From an uncultured Roseburia sp. (GTDB taxonomy: Bacteria; Bacillota; Clostridia; Lachnospirales; Lachnospiraceae): 52,230 nucleotides of DNA. The DNA is taken from NCBI GenBank assembly GCA_947383215.1, contig CANDCP010000018.1:1-52230 (forward strand), given 5' to 3'. The translations under genes were made by a program, and so were the position numbers. Below the pieces are notes generated by a model. The model saw only the letters and a program-made list of their open reading frames with translations, searched no databases and was not told where the DNA came from. This document shows positions 16,504 through 24,042 of the stretch, piece by piece (the first letter of the stretch is position 1; every line of letters begins with the position of its first letter).

Positions 16504-17487
16504 TTGAAAGAAAGAATGGTTATATTGTGCGCCGGATTTTTTCTGGATTTGCTGCTCGGAGATCCTCCCTGGCTCTATCATCCGGTCCGGGCGATCGGAA
16601 GGCTGATTGAGATTACGGAAAAGGCGCTGCAAAAAATTTTTAATTACGGTCCGGGAAGGGAGGAGGATGCGGCAGAAAAGCGCCTGGCAGGAATGATCCT
16701 TGCGATATTTGTCGTTCTGTTTTCGGCGGGGATTTCGGAGGCGCTTTTGTGTCTGGCCGGCAGTATTCATCCGAGAATAAAAACGGCGCTGTCTGTGGTT
16801 TTCTGCTACCAGATGCTTGCGGTAAAGTCGTTAAAGACAGAGAGTATGAAGGTGTTTCACGCGTTAAAATCCGGCGATATCCGGGAGGCGAGAGACGCCG
16901 TATCTATGATTGTGGGCCGCGATACGAATCATTTGTCGCGTGAGGGCGTTGCCAGGGCTGCTGTCGAGACGATTGCAGAAAATACGTCCGACGGCGCGGC
17001 GGCTCCGCTGTTTTATATGTTTTTGTTCGGCCCTGTGGGGGGAGTTGCGTATAAGGCGGTGAATACGATGGATTCTATGATCGGTTATAAAAATGACAGA
17101 TACGCTTATTTTGGAACGGCTGCGGCGCGGCTGGATGATTTTTTGAATTTTATTCCGGCAAGGCTTGCGGCCTGCGCGATGATTGCGGCGGCGTTTTTGC
17201 TGGGATATGACGGGAAGGGGGCGGCGCGGATTTATAAGCGCGACCGGTATATGCACGCGAGCCCCAATTCCGCCCACACGGAAGCGGCGTGCGCCGGGGC
17301 GCTTGGCCTAAAGCTTGCCGGGGACGCTCATTATTTCGGCAGGTTATGTAAAAAGCCGTTTATCGGGGATGCAAAAAGAGAGATAGAGCCGGAGGATATT
17401 ATTCGTGCTAACCGGCTGTTATACGCGACATCGGCGCTTGTCTGGCTTGCCGGGATCATTGTGTGCGCAGTGTGCGCGCTTGTATAA
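16504..17487 (+). CDS. cbiB: Adenosylcobinamide-phosphate synthase CbiB
   Basis: This 327-residue membrane protein has 'AGFFLDLLLGDPPWLYHPVRAIGRLI' (about 10-35), 'SMIVGRDTNHLSREGVARAAVETIAENTSDGAAAPLFYMFLFGPVGGVAYKAVNTMDSMIGYKNDRYAYFG' in the middle, and 'SPNSAHTEAACAGALGLKLAGDAHYFG'. All are CbiB hallmarks. It attaches (R)-1-amino-2-propanol phosphate (from CobD) to adenosylcobyric acid. The start is TTG at 16504, because AGGGAGG lies 7 nt upstream; an ATG at 16516 is the alternative. The next gene, cobD, makes the aminopropanol phosphate. Confidence 0.94.
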   Translation: MKERMVILCAGFFLDLLLGDPPWLYHPVRAIGRLIEITEKALQKIFNYGPGREEDAAEKRLAGMILAIFVVLFSAGISEALLCLAGSIHPRIKTALSVVFCYQMLAVKSLKTESMKVFHALKSGDIREARDAVSMIVGRDTNHLSREGVARAAVETIAENTSDGAAAPLFYMFLFGPVGGVAYKAVNTMDSMIGYKNDRYAYFGTAAARLDDFLNFIPARLAACAMIAAAFLLGYDGKGAARIYKRDRYMHASPNSAHTEAACAGALGLKLAGDAHYFGRLCKKPFIGDAKREIEPEDIIRANRLLYATSALVWLAGIIVCAVCALV

Positions 17488-17501
17488 AAAGGAGGGGCAG
17501 C

Positions 17502-18578
17502 ATGCATGGTGGAGATATTTATTCGAATGAAGTGGAGTATGATTTTTCTGTCAGCGTCAATCCGCTTGGAATGCCAAAGGGCAGTATAGAGGCCGCGCAG
17601 GAGGCTGTTTTGCGCTGCCGCTGCTATCCGGACTGCACAGGGGAGGCGCTGCGGCGCGCGATTGCAGAGCGCGAGGGGTGCGGCAGGGAAGACATTGTTT
17701 TGGGGAACGGCGCCGCGGAGCTGATTTATGCGCTGTGCTATGCGATACGGCCCAAGCTGGGATTCACGCTCTCGCCCGCCTTTTCGGAGTATGAGGCGGC
17801 GGTTGCGGCGTCAGGCGGCGCGTGCGAGTTTTTGAATCTGAGGGAGGAAGACGGATTCGCTTTAGACAGGAGGATTTTATCCCGGATAAAAAGGGAGACG
17901 GATCTTTTGTTTTTGTGTAATCCGAACAATCCGACCGGCAGTTTAATTTCAAAGGAGCTATTGACCGCGATTGCCGCAAAATGCGAAGATACGGAGACGT
18001 ATCTGTGTCTTGACGAGTGTTTTCTGCCGTTTCTTGAAAATGAAAAGGATTGTACCATGAAATATGAGATACAATGTTTTCCGCATTTGATTGTGCTGCG
18101 CGCCTTTACAAAAGTATTTGGAATGCCCGGTCTGCGCCTCGGATATCTGTTGACGGCAAACCGCCGTCTTACAGACCGGATCCGCCTTTGTATGCAGCCG
18201 TGGAGCGTTTCCGTTCCGGCGCAGGCCGCGGGGCTTGCGGCTCTTGACGATAAAGAATATCTGCCGCGCGCAAGAGCGCTTTTAAAAGAGGAAAAGGCGT
18301 ATCTGTCCCGCGCGCTTTGCGGCGGACTTGCGCAGAAGGTATACGGCTGCGCGGCCAATTTTCTTTTTTTCCGCGCCGGGTCGGATTTGGCCGATCGTTT
18401 GCTGGAGCGAAAAATCTTAATTCGCGCCTGCGGCGATTATCGGAATCTGTCGGGAAGCTATTTTCGCATCGGGATATGCACGCACGAGGAAAATAGGGAA
18501 CTGATTCGAAGATGGAAAGGATTGTACGAAGAGGAAAAGCATTATGGCGAAAATTATGATACAGGGCACGATGTCTAA
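17502..18578 (+). CDS. cobD: L-threonine-O-3-phosphate decarboxylase CobD
   Basis: This 358-residue PLP enzyme of fold type I (HisC-like) starts 'HGGDIY', then 'YDFSVSVNPLGMPKGSIEAA', the CobD pattern. It has 'DIVLGNGAAELIYAL', 'FLCNPNNPTGSLIS', 'YLCLDECFLPFLENE' and the PLP Lys in 'LRAFTKVFGMPGLRLGYLL'. It would decarboxylate phosphothreonine to (R)-1-amino-2-propanol O-2-phosphate, the CbiB substrate. The neighbouring cbiB supports CobD over histidinol-phosphate aminotransferase. The start at 17502 follows AAAGGAGGGGCAG. It overlaps the next gene by 35 nt. Confidence 0.92.
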   Translation: MHGGDIYSNEVEYDFSVSVNPLGMPKGSIEAAQEAVLRCRCYPDCTGEALRRAIAEREGCGREDIVLGNGAAELIYALCYAIRPKLGFTLSPAFSEYEAAVAASGGACEFLNLREEDGFALDRRILSRIKRETDLLFLCNPNNPTGSLISKELLTAIAAKCEDTETYLCLDECFLPFLENEKDCTMKYEIQCFPHLIVLRAFTKVFGMPGLRLGYLLTANRRLTDRIRLCMQPWSVSVPAQAAGLAALDDKEYLPRARALLKEEKAYLSRALCGGLAQKVYGCAANFLFFRAGSDLADRLLERKILIRACGDYRNLSGSYFRIGICTHEENRELIRRWKGLYEEEKHYGENYDTGHDV

Positions 18579-20685
18579 TGTGGGGAAAAGTCTGATAGCG
18601 GCGGGACTTTGCCGGATTTTCAGGCAGGACGGGTATCGGGTCGCGCCGTTTAAATCACAGAATATGGCGCTGAACTCTTATATCACGGCGGAGAATCTTG
18701 AGATGGGGCGCGCCCAGGCCGTGCAGGCCGAGGCGTGCGGTATCGAGCCGGAGGTATGTATGAATCCGATTCTGCTTAAGCCGACAACGGATATGGGTTC
18801 CCAGGTGATTGTCGGCGGTAAGGTGATTGGCGATATGCGGGCCGCGGATTATTTTAAGAAGAAAAAAGAGTTTCTGCCGGTGATAGAGGATTCCTATAAA
18901 AAGCTTGCGGATGCGTACGACATTGTTGTGATAGAAGGAGCCGGAAGCCCGGCGGAAATCAATTTAAAGCAGGATGATATTGTAAATATGGGAATGGCCG
19001 CTCTTGCAAACGCTCCGGTTCTCCTGGTGGGCGACATTGACAGGGGGGGAGTATTTGCGCAGCTGTACGGGACGCTCGCGCTGCTCGATAAAGCGGAGAG
19101 GGCGCGCGTGAAGGGTCTTATCGTTAACAAATTCCGCGGGGATAAGAAAATTTTGGAGCCAGGGCTTTCTATGTTAGAGGAAAAGTGCCGCAGAAAAGTT
19201 TTCGGGGTTGTACCTTATCTTGACGTCAATATAGAGGAGGAAGATTCGCTTGCGGAGAGTCTTGCGCAAAAGAGCGTCACAGCGGAAGCAGATATTGCCG
19301 TTATCCGCTTTCCGAAGCTTTCTAATTTTACGGACGTTTTAGCGCTTTCCATGGAGTCGTCCGTTTCCGTGCGCTATGTAAGCCGTGCGGGCGAGTTGGA
19401 GGAGCCGGATCTTATTCTGCTTCCCGGCACAAAAAATACAATTCGCGATATGAAGTGGCTGCGGGAGTCGGGGCTGGAGGCAGAGATTATCAGACTGGCG
19501 AGAAGAGGGACGGCGGTGTTTGGCATCTGCGGCGGATATCAGATTTTGGGGGAGAGCATCGCGGACGCCTGCGGCGCGGAGGGAGGCGGCAGTATTCGAG
19601 GGATGGGTCTGCTGTCGGTGGATACTTACTTTGAGCCGGAGAAGACAAGAGGGCGCATGGAGGGATATACCGGGGAGCTAAAGGGCTTTTTTGGCGCGCT
19701 CTCCGGCAAAAGAGTCTGCGGCTATGAGATTCATATGGGGCAGTCCAGGGTAAGAGACGAGTCTTTACAGGCGATTTATCTAAATGAAAGGTGGGACGGG
19801 TGCTGTTGCGGAAATGTATTCGGAACATATCTCCACGGCATTTTCGACGAAGCGGATTTTCGGGAGGCGTTAATTCGTCTTCTCTGTGAGAGAAAGGGAA
19901 TTTCATATGAAAATAAATCCGGGATGTCGTTTGCGGAGTATAAGGACAGGCAGTATGATAAGCTGGCAAAGGGGCTGCGGGAGAGTCTTGATATGGAGGA
20001 GATCTATCGTGTTATGGAAGAAAACGAGAGGCGGCCGACCATAACGCGGGAGAGGGCGTCTTTGCCCCGGGGGTTTGACTTGCTGCCGGAGGAGATTGAA
20101 AAGAGAAGTTTTGAGATCCTTACAACAGAGCTTGGCGGTGTACGGCTTGAGCGCGACAGGGAGCCTGTAATTAAGCGCGTAATTCATACGACCGCGGATT
20201 TTGATTATCTTGACAATCTCTGTTTTTCCGAAAATGCCGTAACAGAATTGCAAAACGCGCTCCGACGCGGGGCCTGTATAGTCACTGACACGCAGATGGC
20301 GAGGTCCGGGATCAACAAGCGCGAGTTAGAGAAATACGGCGGAGAGGTTTACTGCTTTATGAGTGATGAGGATGTGGCCCGGGCCGCGAAGGAGAATAAA
20401 AGTACCCGGGCCGCGGCAAGCGTCAACAAGGCGGCAGGGCTTAAAAGGGACGTTATTTTTGCCGTCGGCAACGCGCCGACCGCGTTGATTCGCCTGTATG
20501 AATTGATTCAGGAGGGAAAGCTTGCGCCGAAAGGAATCATAGGGACGCCGGTCGGGTTTGTCAATGTGGTGGAGGCAAAGGAGCTGGTTATGCGCTTAGA
20601 TGTTCCGTACATTGTGGCAAAAGGCAGAAAAGGCGGAAGCAATGTAGCCGCGGCGATTTGTAACGCTCTTTTGTATTCTTTATAA
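18544..20685 (+). CDS. cbiP-cbiC: CbiP-CbiC fusion: cobyric acid synthase + cobalt-precorrin-8 methylmutase
   Basis: This is a 713-residue fusion. Residues 1-490 are CbiP: 'IMIQGTMSNVGKSLIAAGLCRIF', 'VAPFKSQNMALNSYITAENLEMGRAQAVQAEA', 'GDIDRGGVFAQLYGT', amidotransferase Cys in 'VFGICGGYQILGESI' and His in 'GTYLHGIFD'. Residues about 497-713 are CbiC: 'LPEEIEKRSFEIL', the catalytic His in 'VIHTTADFDYLDNL', 'VTDTQMARSGIN', 'FAVGNAPTALIRLYEL', 'GIIGTPVGFVNVVEAKE'. CbiC acts before the CbiA amidation, while CbiP amidates b, d, e and g. This is the last gene of the riboswitch operon. Confidence 0.94.
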   Translation: MAKIMIQGTMSNVGKSLIAAGLCRIFRQDGYRVAPFKSQNMALNSYITAENLEMGRAQAVQAEACGIEPEVCMNPILLKPTTDMGSQVIVGGKVIGDMRAADYFKKKKEFLPVIEDSYKKLADAYDIVVIEGAGSPAEINLKQDDIVNMGMAALANAPVLLVGDIDRGGVFAQLYGTLALLDKAERARVKGLIVNKFRGDKKILEPGLSMLEEKCRRKVFGVVPYLDVNIEEEDSLAESLAQKSVTAEADIAVIRFPKLSNFTDVLALSMESSVSVRYVSRAGELEEPDLILLPGTKNTIRDMKWLRESGLEAEIIRLARRGTAVFGICGGYQILGESIADACGAEGGGSIRGMGLLSVDTYFEPEKTRGRMEGYTGELKGFFGALSGKRVCGYEIHMGQSRVRDESLQAIYLNERWDGCCCGNVFGTYLHGIFDEADFREALIRLLCERKGISYENKSGMSFAEYKDRQYDKLAKGLRESLDMEEIYRVMEENERRPTITRERASLPRGFDLLPEEIEKRSFEILTTELGGVRLERDREPVIKRVIHTTADFDYLDNLCFSENAVTELQNALRRGACIVTDTQMARSGINKRELEKYGGEVYCFMSDEDVARAAKENKSTRAAASVNKAAGLKRDVIFAVGNAPTALIRLYELIQEGKLAPKGIIGTPVGFVNVVEAKELVMRLDVPYIVAKGRKGGSNVAAAICNALLYSL

Positions 20686-20696
20686 GGGTTCAAATT

Positions 20697-20712
20697 GGCG
20701 CCATTGAGTTAA
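20697..20712 (+). repeat. Short repeat, copy 2: GGCGCCATTG + TAA tail
   Basis: GGCGCCATTGAGTTAA lies in the 50-nt gap between the cbiP-cbiC stop and the PAS gene. It shares its first ten bases exactly with 16471-16480. No terminator is visible between cbiP-cbiC and the PAS gene, so read-through from the B12 operon is possible. Confidence 0.4.
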
Positions 20713-20735
20713 CAAAAAATAATCAGGAGGATGAA

Positions 20736-21125
20736 ATGGAGTTATCAGCGTATTTTCAAAGTATCATCGAACAGGACAGATGTCCGGTTATCATTTGTAA
20801 TTTGCAGCACGAAATTATCTATATGAATCCGGCGGCGGTTTCAAAATATGCAAGGCGGGGCGGGCGCAAGCTTGTCGGGAAAAGCCTGTTAGACTGTCAT
20901 AATGCGGTTTCCGGCGGGCAGATAAAAAAGGTTGTCGCATGGTTTGAAGAGAGTCCGGAGCACAATATCATCTATACCTTTCACAATAAGAAAGAGAACC
21001 GGGATGTGTATATGGTCGCCCTCCGCGACGAATCGGGAGCGCTGATTGGGTATTATGAAAAGCACGAATACCGGAAGGCCGAGCAAAGCGAGCGATACGA
21101 TTTTTACGGGACAGAGTCATTATGA
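20736..21125 (+). CDS. Small single PAS-domain protein
   Basis: This 129-residue soluble protein is essentially one PAS fold (about residues 5-110): 'CPVIICNLQHEIIYMNPAAVSKYARRGGRKLVGKSLLDCHNA', then the strands 'HNIIYTFHNKKENRDVYMVALRDESGALIGYYEKHEYR'. It has no output domain. The single His of 'DCHN' is at the place where some PAS proteins bind ligand or heme, but that is not established here. SD AATCAGGAGGATGAA precedes the ATG. It may be transcribed with the B12 operon. No enzymatic role can be assigned. Confidence 0.8.
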   Translation: MELSAYFQSIIEQDRCPVIICNLQHEIIYMNPAAVSKYARRGGRKLVGKSLLDCHNAVSGGQIKKVVAWFEESPEHNIIYTFHNKKENRDVYMVALRDESGALIGYYEKHEYRKAEQSERYDFYGTESL

Positions 21126-21178
21126 GAAAAGTATCCCTCGAAACGCAGTCCCATTAGTAAGATGAATTTAGGAGGATT

Positions 21179-21220
21179 ATGAAGCGTTTTAGAGTCGGAT
21201 TCGACGTGCGGCAAGGATAA
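21179..21220 (+). pseudogene. Possible 5' remnant of a deleted ASKHA/activase-type gene (13 codons)
   Basis: A strong SD (TTTAGGAGGATT) precedes an ATG that encodes MKRFRVGFDV, then RQG and a stop. The first ten residues match the phosphate-1 start of ASKHA ATPases, such as 2-hydroxyacyl-CoA dehydratase activases, where GxDVGSTTVK normally follows. Here the Gly-Ser-Thr-Thr is absent and the frame ends at once. It reads as a gene head joined to unrelated or deleted sequence. It could also be a chance leader peptide. Only ten residues support the match. Confidence 0.35.
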
Positions 21221-21250
21221 AATTGCCAGAAAAAGCCTTGCGTTTTTATT
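21211..21250 (+). terminator. Possible intrinsic terminator after the PAS gene/remnant
   Basis: GCAAGG (21211-21216) pairs with CCTTGC (21236-21241), followed by GTTTTTATT. The loop is long (19 nt), and a competing small hairpin GGCAA/TTGCC (21210-21227) uses the same bases. It would end transcripts from the B12 operon/PAS gene before the glycan island. Confidence 0.45.
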
Positions 21251-21277
21251 GACTTTTTATGGATTTTATACTAAACT
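21249..21277 (+). promoter_or_regulatory. Candidate promoter of the glycan island
   Basis: TTGACT (21249-21254) is separated by 17 nt from TAAACT (21272-21277) in an AT-rich stretch. A start near 21284 would place the three leader hairpins in the transcript. TATACT at 21267-21272 is a better -10 by itself, but it stands only 12 nt from TTGACT. Confidence 0.4.
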
Positions 21278-21302
21278 AACAGGTAGTTATATTGCTTGCC
21301 TG

Positions 21303-21380
21303 AATTTCCTGAAACGTGTGTCTTTCTGGAAATTATGAGATCACTCATTAGCAGGACACTGTAATGGAAAAGCAATGTCT
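21303..21380 (+). promoter_or_regulatory. Two hairpins in the leader of the glycan island
   Basis: The first hairpin is AATTTCC-T-GAAA (21303-21314) with TTTC-T-GGAAATT (21323-21334). It has eleven base pairs around one T-T mismatch, and an 8-nt loop. The second is GACACTG (21355-21361) with CAATGTC (21373-21379), six pairs with one mismatch. They lie between the candidate promoter and the terminator at 21407. The first is also a DNA dyad that a regulator could bind. The rest of the 376-nt gap (21126-21501) holds no other gene that I can support. Confidence 0.45.
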
Positions 21381-21406
21381 CAGAATAAAATGATCGAAAA
21401 CAGATT

Positions 21407-21442
21407 GCGGGCGGGGCTTTAGCTGCCGTCCGCGTATTTTTT
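21407..21442 (+). terminator. Leader terminator upstream of the glycan island
   Basis: GCGGGCGG (21407-21414) pairs with CCGTCCGC (21426-21433), with one G-U pair and further partial pairing of GGC/GCT inside, followed by GTATTTTTT. It lies about 60 nt before the first island gene, after a candidate promoter. It would either insulate the island or act as an attenuator that must be read through. Confidence 0.7.
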
Positions 21443-21501
21443 CCGATTATTTCAGTTGGGCGTATTTTGTATAAGAAACGGAAAAAGAGGATGGTTGTCG
21501 T

Positions 21502-24042
21502 ATGAGGAAGGCACAGAAGAGACAGGCGGAGTCGTTCGTGCAACTGCTTGCGCGTGCGCATGAAAAGATTAAAAAGACAATAGAAGTGAAAAATACCGCT
21601 GCCGCGCTGGATCTTCTGGAACAGTGTCAGGAGGGGGCGATCGAGCTCGGCGGCCTGATTGAGGAGTCGGAGGGGGAAGACTTTGTGACCGTGCATATGC
21701 TGGAGGATTACTGTGAGCTGATTTATCAGCTTCATGAGGAAATTCGGCAGCAGGCAGTGGTAAATGCGGGCGGCTTTTATAAGAAGCTGCGCAGACTTTT
21801 GATTCAAATAGAGAACAGCATCAAAAACGACATTCGGGTGCATCTGGAAATTGCGTTTTTCCCATATAAAGCGTCTATGTGGGATTCTTTAGAGAGCGTC
21901 TGGATGGCGGCAAACGCCGATCCTGACTGTGAGGCGTATGTCGTTCCGATTCCGTACTATGAGAGAAATGCCGACGGCTCGCTTGGCGCTTTTCATTATG
22001 AGGGCGGCGAGATGCCGGACTATGTGCCGGTGACGCATTACAGTGAGTATCCGCTGCAAGAGCGTTTGCCGGACGCTATTTATATACATAATCCTTATGA
22101 TAATAACAATTATGTCACAAGCGTAGATCCGCAATTTTATTCCAGCGAGTTGAAAAAGTATACAAATTGTTTGGTTTATATTCCTTACTATACAACTTCC
22201 GGAGGAATGTCGCAGGCGCAGGCGCAGTGTATCGCATACTATTACGCGGATTATATTGTGATGCAGGCCGAGAATTTGCGGAAATACTTTGATCCTGCAT
22301 TGCCGCAGGAGAGACTGCTGCCGCTTGGCTCGCCAAAGTTTGACCGGGTGATTCGGATGTGCGAGAATCCGCCTGAGCCGCCGGAGTCATGGAGAGAGAA
22401 GATGGAAGGCCGCAAGGTCTGTTTTTATAATACGAGTATCAACGGAATGCTGGGCAATACAAAAAGCTTTTTGAGGAAGATGGAATATGTGTTCCGCTGT
22501 TTTAAAGGACGGGAGGACGTCTGTCTCGTTTGGCGTCCGCATCCGCTTTTAGAATCCACGTTTGATTCTTTAAGAAGCAATCTGCGCCCGATTTACGATG
22601 ATTTAAAGAGATATTTTATTGAGAATGAAATCGGTATTTATGACGATACGCCGGATATGACGGAGACAATTGCGCTTTGCGACGTCTATATCGGAGATGC
22701 CGGGACGTCGGTGACGTCTCTTTTTGGGATAGCGGGAAAACCGATGTTTATACTGAACAATGAAATTCATTCCGCACCGGAAAAAGACGACTGGCGCGGA
22801 GAGATTATCAGGGGATTTTGGGTAGACGGGCATGACGACTGGATGATTACGCAGGGGAATAAGCTGTATCACGCGTCGAATCATGATTATCATTATGAGT
22901 ATTATTGCGACTTGTCGGAATATGCGACCGGGAATTATTATTCGCGTGCGATGGAGTTTGACGGAAGGGTCTATGTGTGCCCGATGAACGCGCAGGAGAT
23001 TCTTGTGATAGAAGACCGGGAGATAAAAAAGCGCGTGAGCTTAGAGCATGTGCTGGAGCGGGAGGGCGCGTTTGTGGGGGCGTACTGTATCCGGAATTAT
23101 CTGTTTCTGGTACCGTTTCATTATCCTGCCGTTGTTCGATATGATATGAAAAACGATAAGGTGGAGTATATTCAGGGAAATAGCGAGATCTTAAAGGCAA
23201 ATGTGCAGGGAGTGTGGCGAATCGGGGGCTTTTGTACATGGCGGTCGTATTTGGTGCTGGCGTCGCCGGCGGACAACCGCGTTCTTATGATCGACGGCGA
23301 ATCCGGCGAGCAGAATGTTTTGTCTGTGCCGGCAGAGCATTTTAAAGGGTGCGTGGCAATTTTACCGGATCAAAACGGCGAGGAGCTTTGGATGCTGCCG
23401 TATACGGGGACATGCGTTGTTTGTTGGAATCCCAAGACGAATGAGGCGCGGGAGTATTCGGATGTTCCTGAGGGATTTAAATGCAAAAACAGGCCGCATG
23501 GATATGAGTGTGAAGACATACCGTTTGGCCATGTGGCGTTTGATAAAAATTTTGTTATTTTTCCGCCGTATTGGGGAAATATGTTTCTGCGGCTCGATCG
23601 GAATACCGGGACGTTTGAAGAGTGGAAGCCGCCGTTTGATGTGACCGAAGACGGAAAGAACGGATATTTTGTTTCCGGAAATATAGGAGCGTTTGTTCGG
23701 CGGACAGATACGCTTGGAGAAGGGACATACCGCTTTTTTTTGACGCCGGATCGAAAATTATATGACGTTAACGTAGAAACAGGGAGATATGAGGAGATCG
23801 ATATTGTATTCGACTGGGAGGAGCTGCGGGAACATGAGTCTGGATTTGACAATATTTCCGAATGGCTTCAGTATGCCTGTCTTGAAAATGCCTTCAATTC
23901 GCTGGAAGACTTTTTGGACGGGGATATAAGCGGAAAATTGTTCGACAGAAAAAGGCAGATTCAGACATATGAGGAGATTGCGGCGAATAACGATGGGACA
24001 AGCGGAGAGAAGATTCATCGTTTTGTGAGGGAAACATTATGA
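21502..24042 (+). CDS. CDP-glycerol glycerophosphotransferase-like protein with C-terminal propeller-like domain
   Basis: This is an 846-residue protein. Residues 1-112 are helical and charged. Residues about 114-450 resemble TagB/TagF-type polyol-phosphate transferases: 'IAFFPYKASMWDSLESVWMAA', 'VYIPYYTTSGGMSQA', 'LLPLGSPKFDRV', 'VCFYNTSINGML', 'VWRPHPLLEST' (about 342) and 'DVYIGDAGTSVTSLFGIAGKPMF' (about 395), the usual GT-B-like acidic/HP motifs. Residues about 452-830 form repeated strands with Trp/Tyr-rich turns ('GRVYVCPMNAQEILVIED', 'NKVEYIQGNSEI', 'LVLASPADNRVLMIDGESGE'), consistent with a beta-propeller. It probably transfers glycerol-phosphate or a similar group from a CDP donor onto a glycan. 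The cytidylyltransferase for the donor is the next gene, overlapping by ATGA. Confidence 0.75.
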   Translation: MRKAQKRQAESFVQLLARAHEKIKKTIEVKNTAAALDLLEQCQEGAIELGGLIEESEGEDFVTVHMLEDYCELIYQLHEEIRQQAVVNAGGFYKKLRRLLIQIENSIKNDIRVHLEIAFFPYKASMWDSLESVWMAANADPDCEAYVVPIPYYERNADGSLGAFHYEGGEMPDYVPVTHYSEYPLQERLPDAIYIHNPYDNNNYVTSVDPQFYSSELKKYTNCLVYIPYYTTSGGMSQAQAQCIAYYYADYIVMQAENLRKYFDPALPQERLLPLGSPKFDRVIRMCENPPEPPESWREKMEGRKVCFYNTSINGMLGNTKSFLRKMEYVFRCFKGREDVCLVWRPHPLLESTFDSLRSNLRPIYDDLKRYFIENEIGIYDDTPDMTETIALCDVYIGDAGTSVTSLFGIAGKPMFILNNEIHSAPEKDDWRGEIIRGFWVDGHDDWMITQGNKLYHASNHDYHYEYYCDLSEYATGNYYSRAMEFDGRVYVCPMNAQEILVIEDREIKKRVSLEHVLEREGAFVGAYCIRNYLFLVPFHYPAVVRYDMKNDKVEYIQGNSEILKANVQGVWRIGGFCTWRSYLVLASPADNRVLMIDGESGEQNVLSVPAEHFKGCVAILPDQNGEELWMLPYTGTCVVCWNPKTNEAREYSDVPEGFKCKNRPHGYECEDIPFGHVAFDKNFVIFPPYWGNMFLRLDRNTGTFEEWKPPFDVTEDGKNGYFVSGNIGAFVRRTDTLGEGTYRFFLTPDRKLYDVNVETGRYEEIDIVFDWEELREHESGFDNISEWLQYACLENAFNSLEDFLDGDISGKLFDRKRQIQTYEEIAANNDGTSGEKIHRFVRETL

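Noticed and set aside
18544-20685. Frameshift or assembly artefact joining cbiP and cbiC
   Set aside because: The frame is continuous, both domains are complete with catalytic residues, and two further fusions occur in the same operon.
21249-21272. TTGACT at 21249 with TATACT at 21267 as promoter
   Set aside because: The spacer is 12 nt, too short. TAAACT at 21272 gives 17 nt and was preferred, at modest confidence.
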